In this document: piece by piece, positions 1 to 5,131 of the stretch
Layout: every line of letters starts with the position of its first letter
Numbering within the stretch: the stretch's first letter is position 1
Source of the DNA: Anaerolineae bacterium
GTDB lineage: Bacteria > Chloroflexota > Anaerolineae > Anaerolineales > E44-bin32
Direction of reading: 5' to 3'
DNA: 6,051 nucleotides
NCBI GenBank assembly: GCA_030598885.1
Contig: JAUVOZ010000125.1
Span: 1 to 6,051 of the forward strand
Translations under genes and position numbers: made by a program
Notes under the pieces: model-generated
What the model saw: the letters and a program-made list of their open reading frames with translations, nothing else
What the model was told of the DNA's origin: nothing
Databases searched by the model: none

Positions 1-95
1 CCAGGACGTTCAACCATCTCCAGGGTATCTCCGCTGGTAGAAGTAGCGTACTTTCCGATTTTCGATACGGCAATTTGGGCTTCCATCGCTTGCAT
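1..95 (-). CDS. N-terminus of a probable SpoIIE/PP2C-type phosphatase (partial)
   Basis: Only the first 29-32 codons are in the window, and the rest lies beyond the left edge. The minus strand reads MQAMEAQIAVSKIGKY and then ATSTSGDTLEMVERPG, open to the edge. The pattern 'xIAVxKxxKYxxxxSGDTxExxERP' resembles, from memory, the start of SpoIIE-family serine/threonine phosphatases of Chloroflexota, where it leads into the first metal-binding strand. No catalytic residue lies inside the fragment, so the function is inferred. Two in-frame ATG starts exist, at 95 and 86, and neither has a clear Shine-Dalgarno. A weak -35/-10 pair (TTGGAC, 18 bp, TAGAAT at 99-94) would place the transcript start near 86, which would suit a leaderless ATG at 86. 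The gene is divergent from the regulator at 231, a layout that suggests joint control. It could instead be an unrelated conserved protein. Confidence 0.55.
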   Translation of the reverse strand, partial: MQAMEAQIAVSKIGKYATSTSGDTLEMVERP

Positions 96-107
96 TCTAC
101 AATGTCC

Positions 108-126
108 CAATTTGGTTGTCCAATTG
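108..126. promoter_or_regulatory. Imperfect dyad in divergent spacer, possible operator
   Basis: CAATTTGGTTGTCCAATTG has perfect 5-bp outer arms (CAATT/AATTG) plus one further matching pair inside. It lies 13 bp upstream of the minus-strand ATG at 95 and about 30 bp upstream of a -10-like box for the plus-strand gene. It could be a shared operator for the two divergent genes. The dyad is short and AT-rich, so chance is possible. Confidence 0.25.
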
Positions 127-134
127 TAAGCTGA

Positions 135-162
135 TTCTAAGGTTACTTTTATTAGATATAAG
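135..162 (+). promoter_or_regulatory. Weak candidate promoter for the pseudo-kinase/receiver gene
   Basis: A -10-like TATAAG lies at 157-162 (five of six consensus bases), with a poor -35 match TTCTAA at 135-140 and a 16-bp spacer. It would start a transcript near 169 with a leader of about 60 nt. That leader contains a small GCATC/GATGC hairpin (180-184 with 190-194). No better rightward promoter was found between 96 and 230. Confidence 0.25.
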
Positions 163-219
163 CTAGAGTAAGAACGTGCGCATCGGTGAGATGCATGTCT
201 ATTGCGGGGATGCTATTTT

Positions 220-225
220 AGGAGG
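220..225 (+). promoter_or_regulatory. Ribosome binding site fixing a TTG start
   Basis: AGGAGG ends 5 nt before the TTG at 231. This near-perfect Shine-Dalgarno is what supports the non-ATG start; the first in-frame ATG lies far downstream, inside the conserved ATPase-like domain. Confidence 0.8.
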
Positions 226-230
226 TTCTA

Positions 231-1577
231 TTGGCAGGCATCACAATTGAGACTGTTTATCTACCTTCAGTGATCGAAGAAGCGATCGGAGCTGTGGCTA
301 ACTTAGTTGGCGATAAACCGGTGGCAGTGATCGCTGAGTCGCCGGCACACTTACCAGCGATCGAGGGACGTAGTGAATCCCTTGTTCAGGTGGTCACGAA
401 CCTGATAGCCCGGGTTATAAGAACCACGGATCATACACAAATTCGAGTTCAGGCAGAATTACTTTCAGCCAGCGATATATCCTCGGGGATTGGAGTCGCG
501 TATGAGGGGATGCCGGTACTGGAGGAACGTGGTATATGGGCGGTAGTCACAGTATCCGATGTTGAAGAACACGTAGAGCTCCCTACACTCGAGATCAACG
601 ATGAATTATTTGAGATGGCTGAAACTGAAGGACCCGGTGCAGATGAGCTACCCATGACCTCCTGTAAGGCGATCATCGAGGGGTTTGGCGGGCACTTATG
701 GGCTGAGAGTCAAACCGGATTAGGATCGCGCATACGTATGGCATTGCGGCTTCAAGCAGCAGGCACAACAACTGCCGATGTGTCGTCTCTGCGCCGGGCA
801 GTTGATACCCGTCTGATTGAAGACATACATTCATCAAAAACTCTTCTGATACTGGTTGAAGATGCTAACTTACAGGAGCTGCTGTCGAAAGATCTGACCG
901 AAGCTGGTTACCAGGTGATCGTTACCCCCAACGGAAGGGAAGTGTTGCCGTACGCCATTAACGAGCGACCAGACCTGATCATGCTCGATTTGCTGGCTCG
1001 GGATCCGTTGGCTTTGGATGTGGCTTTAGTTCTTAAGCGGGACAGGCGCACTCAAGGTATCCCCGTACTTTTCCTGACTTCGGTAGACGACCCTCAGATG
1101 GGGAAGCGCATGGGTGCGGTCGACTTCGTGGTACGCTCCGCAGGGACTGGCGCGTTACTGGCAACGGTCAATACGGTGTTGCGACCTGACCTCAGCCCTA
1201 CATCCAGGGTGCTGGTTGTAGAGCCGGAAGAGGCGCTTCGTGAGAATATGGTTATGATGATCCAAGCTCATGGCTACCGGGTGACTATTGCGACTGGTCC
1301 GGAAGAAGCCCATGTGCTGGCTGAGAGGGTGAATCCGGGGCTCATCCTGGTCAACGCTGAGCTGGCCCAGGAACGCAATTACTGGCTACTTCGAGGGTTA
1401 CGACAAATATCTGAGGACAGCGAAATATTCGTTTTGGCTGACGCTTTGAGCGATAAAGAAGTTAAAGCCGCCATCAGTCGTGGAGCATCGGGCTACAGCG
1501 AGACAGGAAAATTACCTGAGCTACTTAATCAGGTTCGCGTCAAGCAAGGTGGAGGTCAAGCACCAGAAGGATTCTAA
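231..1577 (+). CDS. Degenerate histidine-kinase ATPase domain fused to two receiver domains
   Basis: This is a 448-residue cytoplasmic signalling protein. Residues 1-175 have the outline of a HATPase_c domain: an N-box-like SLVQVVTNLIARVIRTT (50-66), a strand ending in D110, and CKAIIEGFGGHLWAESQTG (145-163), which matches the end of a kinase ATP lid. The nucleotide-binding signatures are lost. The Mg-binding Asn is replaced by Arg61, the DxGxG G1 box reads DVEEH, and GxGLGL reads ADELPM. No HisKA/DHp helix or phosphoacceptor His is visible. REC1 (about 203-318) keeps the phosphorylatable Asp253 and an acidic pair E210/D211, but has Arg302-Ser for the usual Lys-Pro. REC2 (about 325-437) has Asn375 in place of the Asp and lacks the Thr and Lys, so it is a pseudo-receiver. 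The protein probably works as a scaffold or phosphate-sensing partner rather than a kinase. There is no DNA-binding or other output domain. The start is TTG with a strong ribosome site. Confidence 0.85.
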   Translation: MAGITIETVYLPSVIEEAIGAVANLVGDKPVAVIAESPAHLPAIEGRSESLVQVVTNLIARVIRTTDHTQIRVQAELLSASDISSGIGVAYEGMPVLEERGIWAVVTVSDVEEHVELPTLEINDELFEMAETEGPGADELPMTSCKAIIEGFGGHLWAESQTGLGSRIRMALRLQAAGTTTADVSSLRRAVDTRLIEDIHSSKTLLILVEDANLQELLSKDLTEAGYQVIVTPNGREVLPYAINERPDLIMLDLLARDPLALDVALVLKRDRRTQGIPVLFLTSVDDPQMGKRMGAVDFVVRSAGTGALLATVNTVLRPDLSPTSRVLVVEPEEALRENMVMMIQAHGYRVTIATGPEEAHVLAERVNPGLILVNAELAQERNYWLLRGLRQISEDSEIFVLADALSDKEVKAAISRGASGYSETGKLPELLNQVRVKQGGGQAPEGF

Positions 1578-1605
1578 GTCTAAAATCTAAACAAATAGCA
1601 CCGAA

Positions 1606-1645
1606 CCATCCTGGCAAGGACTCCTACGATCTCGTGTCAGGATGG
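1606..1645. terminator. Hairpin between convergent genes, possible bidirectional terminator
   Basis: CCATCCTGGCA (1606-1616) pairs with TGTCAGGATGG (1635-1645), an 11-bp stem with one G-U and an 18-nt loop. It sits between the stop at 1577 and the end of the leftward transpeptidase gene at 1689. On the plus strand a short TTTT (1653-1656) follows a few bases later, and on the minus strand the flank is T-rich but interrupted. The long loop and weak U tract make it an atypical intrinsic terminator. Its position between convergent genes is the main support. Confidence 0.45.
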
Positions 1646-1688
1646 ATCGATGTTTTAATACCATGTAATTGAAGGGAGTGCGTGGGAA

Positions 1689-2720
1689 TTAACCAATAGT
1701 CACCGACGTGCCATGCCCTGCCTTGAGCATCACATCACCTTCAATCGCTGGCAATGTCCATCGGTAGAGCCATTTGGCTTCTTCAGTATGCATATTTATA
1801 CAGCCGTGGCTCTTCGGACGGCCAAAGTCGTTATGCCAATATGTGCCATGGAAGGCTACACCTGTGGAGGTGAAGAAGGATACCCAGGGAACCCCGGGCA
1901 ACTCATAGGCTTCGAGGTTGCCGGTCAAACGACCATCACCCATGTGACGCAATGGCGTCTTCTTCGTGATGTAGAAATTACCGATGTGCGTAGCGGTGGG
2001 AATACGGTTCTCATGTGGTCGGGAATCAGGCACTCCACTAGAAATGCGGGTACGCATCACTAGGTTATCGTTCTCAAAAGCCAACATCTCTTGTTGGGCG
2101 ATCGAAACGAATATATGTTTAGCACCTAATGGGAGGTCGGATGAAATGGGGGTAAGTTCCTCGGGCTCAACCCTACGCAGATGCTCTGCTCGAACGAAGT
2201 AGCGCACTTTTAGAAGGTCATCCAGCAGCCGATACCACAATTTACCATCTGCCCCTCTTTCAATTGACTCGACCCAAGCGACAGATTGGTAGTACAGACG
2301 GTAAAGGGGGTCAGACGTTGGGTCTGGCCGGCGGTAGGAGCGGGTGAAGGGTACAGAGACTTCGAAAAGGCCGCCGCCAGCAGGCATCATTATCCGCGGT
2401 GTCTGTGGTTCCCAGCGAACTCTTTGCAGGTGTCCCGAGTGCGCATAGCCATCTGGGACACAGTACCACAGAGGGTTGTAAGATGGACCTTCATCTGGGA
2501 TTTCGCATGTCAGAAGCGTGATGAGAGTGTCCCGCTTTAGTGTAGTGAGTCGGCGGGCTCGGAAGGATGGCTCAGCATACAAGTAGATCCAATCGACAGT
2601 TACCCTTCCTAAGCCTAATGGTTTATGACCATCTTTAGGGGGAGGTGATATAAGTGCCATGCTGCAAGCTGAAAGACCAGCGAGTTTGAGAAAATCACGG
2701 CGTGAGAAATTACTATACAT
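1689..2720 (-). CDS. Tat-exported L,D-transpeptidase (YkuD family) with SH3-like modules
   Basis: This 343-residue envelope enzyme would form or edit peptide cross-links in peptidoglycan, or anchor proteins to it, by cysteine acyl transfer. The N-terminus carries a twin-arginine motif, SRRDFLK (6-12), followed by a short hydrophobic stretch (13-24), so export should be folded and Tat-dependent. Residues 38-101 and 116-184 look like two SH3-like modules (for example the Y-A-E-P and W-Y pattern and a closing GYAHSGHLQRV). The YkuD catalytic domain spans about 200-333. It has the full signature: His291 in FHGTYWH, then SHGCIN with Ser304, His305, Gly306 and catalytic Cys307. LSAC at 16-19 resembles a lipobox, so lipidation at Cys19 is possible, though the hydrophobic segment before it is short. 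The start ATG has no good Shine-Dalgarno; a hairpin lies immediately upstream. The gene stands alone, convergent with the regulator gene and divergent from thpR. Confidence 0.93.
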   Translation of the reverse strand: MYSNFSRRDFLKLAGLSACSMALISPPPKDGHKPLGLGRVTVDWIYLYAEPSFRARRLTTLKRDTLITLLTCEIPDEGPSYNPLWYCVPDGYAHSGHLQRVRWEPQTPRIMMPAGGGLFEVSVPFTRSYRRPDPTSDPLYRLYYQSVAWVESIERGADGKLWYRLLDDLLKVRYFVRAEHLRRVEPEELTPISSDLPLGAKHIFVSIAQQEMLAFENDNLVMRTRISSGVPDSRPHENRIPTATHIGNFYITKKTPLRHMGDGRLTGNLEAYELPGVPWVSFFTSTGVAFHGTYWHNDFGRPKSHGCINMHTEEAKWLYRWTLPAIEGDVMLKAGHGTSVTIG

Positions 2721-2723
2721 AAC

Positions 2724-2737
2724 CCGATTTTAATCGG
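2724..2737. promoter_or_regulatory. Inverted repeat immediately upstream of the transpeptidase start codon
   Basis: CCGATTTTAATCGG has 6-bp arms (CCGATT/AATCGG) around a 2-nt centre. It ends 3 bp from the minus-strand ATG (2720-2718), in the place where a ribosome binding site would be expected. It may be a protein-binding operator or part of an mRNA structure at the start codon. A 2-nt loop is too tight for all six pairs to form in RNA, so a DNA operator is at least as likely. Confidence 0.4.
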
Positions 2738-2777
2738 TTAGGTAGGGATAGACAATCCTTACGTTTGGTTCATGTCC

Positions 2778-2805
2778 TTAATAACATCACAGTTAGATAT
2801 GTTAA
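2778..2805 (-). promoter_or_regulatory. Predicted promoter of the L,D-transpeptidase gene
   Basis: Reading leftward, -35 TTAACA (2805-2800) matches five of six consensus bases. A 16-bp spacer follows, then -10 TATTAA (2783-2778), which is preceded by TG one base upstream (an extended -10). Transcription would start near 2771 and give a leader of about 50 nt ending at the inverted repeat next to the ATG. Confidence 0.5.
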
Positions 2806-2808
2806 CTG
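2790..2808. promoter_or_regulatory. Dyad CAGTTA-N7-TAACTG over the -35 box, probable operator
   Basis: Perfect 6-bp arms separated by 7 bp give a 19-bp dyad, a geometry typical of helix-turn-helix dimers. It covers the -35 box of the predicted leftward promoter, so a bound protein would be expected to repress. The arms are AT-rich, and no regulator for it is encoded next to it. Confidence 0.4.
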
Positions 2809-2810
2809 CC

Positions 2811-2822
2811 GGATTGTAATCC
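2811..2822. promoter_or_regulatory. Short palindrome GGATTGTAATCC upstream of the transpeptidase promoter
   Basis: GGATT/AATCC arms surround a 2-bp centre, 2 bp from the CAGTTA dyad and just upstream of the leftward -35 box. That position would suit an activator or a second repressor half-site. It is too short to be convincing alone. Confidence 0.3.
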
Positions 2823-2886
2823 AATGTATTGACTTCAAGCAGACGATAATAGAGGAGATGAAGTAAGATGTTTATTTAGACCTGCG

Positions 2887-2895
2887 TGGTATAAT
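2887..2895 (+). promoter_or_regulatory. Extended -10 promoter of the thpR-SLOG-rsfS operon
   Basis: TGGTATAAT is a perfect extended -10 element (TGn plus consensus TATAAT). No good -35 is found at 16-18 bp, which extended -10 promoters tolerate. Transcription would start near 2902, giving a leader of about 109 nt before the thpR GTG at 3011. Confidence 0.6.
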
Positions 2896-2917
2896 CCGCG
2901 TCACCAATATGGTAATG

Positions 2918-2943
2918 TGGCGCCCTGCAAATCCAGGGCGTCA
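2918..2943 (+). other. Strong stem-loop in the thpR leader
   Basis: TGGCGCCCTG (2918-2927) pairs with CAGGGCGTCA (2934-2943). This makes 10 pairs with one G-U, closed by the loop CAAATC. It begins about 16 nt after the predicted transcript start. No U tract follows, so it is not a simple terminator. It could stabilise the 5' end of the message or be part of a control element. Confidence 0.5.
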
Positions 2944-2955
2944 ATCCTATGCAAC

Positions 2956-2986
2956 GACAAGCGGAATATGCCTTATACTGCTTGTC
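2956..2986 (+). other. Second stem-loop in the thpR leader
   Basis: GACAAGC (2956-2962) pairs with GCTTGTC (2980-2986), and two further pairs (one G-U) are possible inside. The loop is 13-17 nt and contains a -10-like TATACT (2974-2979), so an internal promoter is an alternative reading. The stem ends 24 nt before the GTG start of thpR. Confidence 0.35.
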
Positions 2987-3010
2987 TTGATTATCCAAAA
3001 TGGTTTGATC

Positions 3011-3595
3011 GTGGTTCGCGCCTTTGTAGCTATCGAGATTCCGGTTGAGATGCGTCATCAATTGGTGGAGCAAATTACGCGTCTCAAACAATACACTCCC
3101 TCCACGACAGTCCGTTGGGTACGACTGGAGGGGATCCACCTTACATTAAAATTCCTGGGTGATGTATCGCTCGACAAGCTGGATCAGATCACAGTGTTGC
3201 TGGAGGAGGTCGGGCTTCGTCATACTCCATTCAGAATCGACATAGGCCAATTTGGTTGTTTTCCCAGCCCACGCCGTCCGCGTGTTCTATGGGTTGGGGT
3301 GGAAGATTCATCGGGGGTGTTAAAAAGTTTGCAGGCGGATCTGGAGGGGGTATTATCGCAAATTGGATTCAAGCGTGAAACTCGGCCTTTTCACCCCCAC
3401 TTGACCCTCGGTCGGGTTAAACGTGGAGCTCATAACTCCACTGTCCGCTCGCTATCGGCGATACTTGAGGAAGTTACGATTGGGGATCTTGGCCAGGTAA
3501 ATGTGGATGAGATCTGCCTTATCCGAAGCGACCTTAAGCCAACAGGTGCGTTATACACAAGGATAGCCATGGCCAAACTCGAGGTCATTCGATGA
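3011..3595 (+). CDS. thpR: RNA 2',3'-cyclic phosphodiesterase (2H/LigT family)
   Basis: This 194-residue cytoplasmic enzyme belongs to the 2H phosphoesterase superfamily. ThpR proteins open 2',3'-cyclic phosphate RNA ends to 2'-phosphates and can ligate half-tRNAs in vitro. Both catalytic H-x-T-x motifs are present, HLTL (43-46) within GIHLTLKFLG and HLTL (130-133) within FHPHLTLGR, with the usual spacing. The GTG at 3011 is chosen because the product begins MVRAFVAIEIP, where family members begin (compare M-R-x-F-V-A-I-x-L-P). The frame is open back to an ATG at 2909, but that would add 34 unconserved residues starting only about 7 nt from the predicted transcript start. No Shine-Dalgarno precedes the GTG, which is unusual here. 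The stop overlaps the next start by 4 bp (ATGA), implying coupled translation. Function is sure at family level; the physiological RNA substrate is unknown. Confidence 0.92.
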   Translation: MVRAFVAIEIPVEMRHQLVEQITRLKQYTPSTTVRWVRLEGIHLTLKFLGDVSLDKLDQITVLLEEVGLRHTPFRIDIGQFGCFPSPRRPRVLWVGVEDSSGVLKSLQADLEGVLSQIGFKRETRPFHPHLTLGRVKRGAHNSTVRSLSAILEEVTIGDLGQVNVDEICLIRSDLKPTGALYTRIAMAKLEVIR

Positions 3596-4092
3596 GTGTT
3601 TCTCGACCACCAATAGTGACCGTGATCGGTGGTGCTATATGCACACCGGAGCAATCTAGAACGGCTGAAACTGTAGGACGGTTGCTAGCGGAGAGTGGGG
3701 CTATTTTGGTCTGTGGAGGCCGAGGCGGGGTGATGGAAGCAGCCTGTCGTGGGGCTACGCATGTGGGTGGATTCACTATCGGTATTCTTCCCGGATTTGA
3801 TCATCAAAAGGGGAATCCATATCTTACAGTTGTCATACCCACAGGACTTGGACATGCACGCAATGCGCTTGTTGTGCAAGCCGGACAGGCGATCATCGCC
3901 ATTGGTGGAGGCTATGGCACATTATCCGAAATTGGTATGGCTCTTAAAATCGGCCGGCGGGTGATTGGCCTCGGCACCTGGCAAGCGACCAACGCTGATG
4001 GCCAAACGATAGGATTGATCGAAGTACGGACACCAGAAGAGGCAGTGGACTTGGCATTGGAGGTGTGTAGTAATGGGGATTATGTAGGGTAA
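3592..4092 (+). CDS. TIGR00725/SLOG-fold Rossmann protein (LOG/DprA-like)
   Basis: This 166-residue cytoplasmic protein belongs to the DprA/LOG-like Rossmann group, closest by pattern to TIGR00725 (SLOG cluster 4). Visible elements are the first strand and turn VTVIGGA (9-15), CGGRGGVMEAACRGA (41-55), IGILPG (63-68), HARN (88-91) with the conserved Arg90, and GGGYGTLSE (105-113). The last corresponds to PGGxGTxxE of cytokinin-activating LOG enzymes, but with Gly in place of Pro. The binding cleft is expected to hold a nucleotide or similar ligand. Related proteins include LOG phosphoribohydrolases and molybdenum-cofactor carrier proteins, so the true ligand cannot be told from sequence. GAGG lies 7 nt before the ATG, and the gene overlaps the thpR stop by 4 bp. 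It sits 3 bp from rsfS, clearly within one operon. Confidence 0.88.
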   Translation: MSVSRPPIVTVIGGAICTPEQSRTAETVGRLLAESGAILVCGGRGGVMEAACRGATHVGGFTIGILPGFDHQKGNPYLTVVIPTGLGHARNALVVQAGQAIIAIGGGYGTLSEIGMALKIGRRVIGLGTWQATNADGQTIGLIEVRTPEEAVDLALEVCSNGDYVG

Positions 4093-4095
4093 AGT

Positions 4096-4449
4096 ATGAC
4101 CGAAACGGCTCTGACACTTTCACATGCAATTGTCGATACTCTTGAGGAGAAGAAGGGTGAGAATATTTTACTTCTCGATCTTAAAGGAGTATGCTCTTTT
4201 ACGGATTATTTCGTTATCTGTACCGGGGTGAGCGAACGAACTTTACGGGCGTTAGCGGAGGAAGTACGGCTTCGACTCAAATCCCGACATTCTACTACCG
4301 CACGAAGTGTGGAAGGCAAGGCCTCTAGTGGGTGGGTTTTAATCGATTATGGTGATGTCATAGTGCACCTGTTCTCACCTGCCTTACGTGGCTACTATCG
4401 GTTAGATGATCTATGGCGAGATGGCCAAATTTTGTTGCATATGCAATAA
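4096..4449 (+). CDS. rsfS: Ribosomal silencing factor RsfS
   Basis: At 117 residues this is a normal length for RsfS/Iojap (DUF143). RsfS binds protein uL14 on the large ribosomal subunit and blocks joining with the small subunit when nutrients are short. Family hallmarks are LDL and FTDYFVICTG (35-44), then EGKASSGWVLIDYGDVIVH (73-91), and the end block LFSPALRGYY...LDDLW (92-107). AGGG lies 6 nt before the ATG. The gene follows the SLOG gene by 3 bp and is the last of a three-gene operon. In many bacteria rsfS sits beside nadD instead, so grouping with thpR and a SLOG-fold gene is a local arrangement. No clear intrinsic terminator follows. Confidence 0.96.
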   Translation: MTETALTLSHAIVDTLEEKKGENILLLDLKGVCSFTDYFVICTGVSERTLRALAEEVRLRLKSRHSTTARSVEGKASSGWVLIDYGDVIVHLFSPALRGYYRLDDLWRDGQILLHMQ

Positions 4450-4659
4450 AGAGTCTGCAGAAGAATCAAATGCCAGCAGGAATTGGAAGCCACGTATGCC
4501 TTTCTCTTTCTCGCTCTTAGGCTTTGATTAGAGCAACCAATTAAGTCTTCCTAGTGGTGTAAGTATTGTGTAATGGGCATATTCCAAGGAGAGTCGTACA
4601 GTAAGATGACTCATTGGAGTAATCTCATTAGAGGATTAATGCCACAGATCAGGCGTGAT
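4450..4659. other. Convergent intergenic gap without a recognisable gene
   Basis: This 210-bp stretch lies between the ends of rsfS and ndk. It contains a pyrimidine run with a doubled TTTCTC (4501-4512), a weak hairpin GAGTC/GACTC around 4591-4612, and TAATCTC (4620-4626) pairing with GAGGATTA (4631-4638) with one bulged base. None has a U tract that would make a convincing intrinsic terminator. I see no tRNA fold and no coding frame with a ribosome site. Confidence 0.5.
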
Positions 4660-5112
4660 TTATTGTTCAAAGATCCAGGGATCAATGTCGCGGGACCAAT
4701 CGACCAGGTCCTCTGATCTGAACCACAAATCAATTTCCTTCCTTGCCGTTTCAACCGAGTCGGAGGCATGGGTGAGATTCCTCCCTACCTCAAGGCTGAA
4801 GTCGTGCCGAAGTGATCCTGGTTCGGCTTCGATTGGTCGTGTTGCTCCTATTGTCTGCCGCACAGCAGCGATGGCACTAGGACCTTCCCAGACCATCGCC
4901 ATCACAGGTCCAGATGTGATGTAGTCTAGTAGGCCATCATAGAAGGGCTTTCCTTGGTGCACTGCATAGAGGCGTTCTGCCATCTTGCGTGAGACAGACT
5001 GAAACCTGGCGGCTACCAGGCGTAATCCCCGTCGTTCAAGCCGGCTGATGACCTCACCAATCAAGCCGCGTTGCACGCCATCGGGTTTCACAAGGATAAA
5101 TGTTCTTTCCAA
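4660..5112 (-). CDS. ndk: Nucleoside diphosphate kinase
   Basis: Starting from the TTG at 5112, the product is 150 residues. It transfers the gamma-phosphate of ATP onto NDPs through a phospho-histidine, balancing NTP and dNTP pools in the cytoplasm. Visible signatures (this numbering) are ERTFILVKPDGVQRGLIG with Lys9, the block YAVHQGKPFYDGLLDYITSGP, TRP with Arg92, GSLRHDF with Arg102, and GRNLTHASDS with Asn112 and catalytic His115. The more usual forms are RGDF and HGSDS; the His and Ala variants are outside the chemistry and should not abolish activity. TTG is chosen over the in-frame GTG at 5124 because GGAGGG ends 4 nt before the TTG and because the product then begins MERTFILVKPDG, as in the family. 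The Pro/Glu-rich gene lies 74 bp upstream on the same strand, with a strong hairpin in between. Confidence 0.96.
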   Translation of the reverse strand: MERTFILVKPDGVQRGLIGEVISRLERRGLRLVAARFQSVSRKMAERLYAVHQGKPFYDGLLDYITSGPVMAMVWEGPSAIAAVRQTIGATRPIEAEPGSLRHDFSLEVGRNLTHASDSVETARKEIDLWFRSEDLVDWSRDIDPWIFEQ

Positions 5113-5116
5113 TGTT

Positions 5117-5122
5117 CCCTCC
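5117..5122 (-). promoter_or_regulatory. Ribosome binding site deciding the ndk start
   Basis: GGAGGG on the minus strand lies 4 nt before the TTG at 5112. It overlaps codons 2-3 of the longer GTG-started frame, which itself has no ribosome site. The same GGAGG-to-TTG arrangement occurs at 221-231, so TTG starts appear to be normal in this genome. Confidence 0.7.
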
Positions 5123-5131
5123 ACAAATGTT

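Noticed and set aside
107..119. CCAATTTGGTTGT repeated exactly at 3247-3259
   Set aside because: A 13-mer recurring once in 6 kb is not far from chance, and the second copy lies inside conserved thpR coding sequence.
211..219. TGCTATTTT as an extended -10 promoter
   Set aside because: It would start transcription at or after the AGGAGG ribosome site at 220-225, removing the site that clearly serves the TTG at 231.
449..676. Minus-strand reading frame rich in Ser inside the pseudo-kinase gene
   Set aside because: It is antisense to a well-supported domain, with no ribosome site and composition typical of a shadow frame.
2851..2879. Tiny leader reading frames after AGAGGAG (ATG-AAG-TAA and ATG-TTT-ATT-TAG)
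   Set aside because: They are two or three codons long and lie upstream of the predicted transcript start near 2902, so they are probably not transcribed with thpR.
2909..3010. N-terminal extension of thpR from ATG 2909 with a hydrophobic stretch (GICLILLVLIIQNGLIV)
   Set aside because: ThpR proteins begin at the VRAFVAIEIP strand; the extension covers the two leader hairpins, has no ribosome site and starts about 7 nt from the predicted transcript start. The hydrophobicity looks like chance.
4470..4520. Short reading frame of 16 codons after rsfS
   Set aside because: There is no convincing ribosome site, it is low complexity (LSLSRS), and it lies in a convergent gap.
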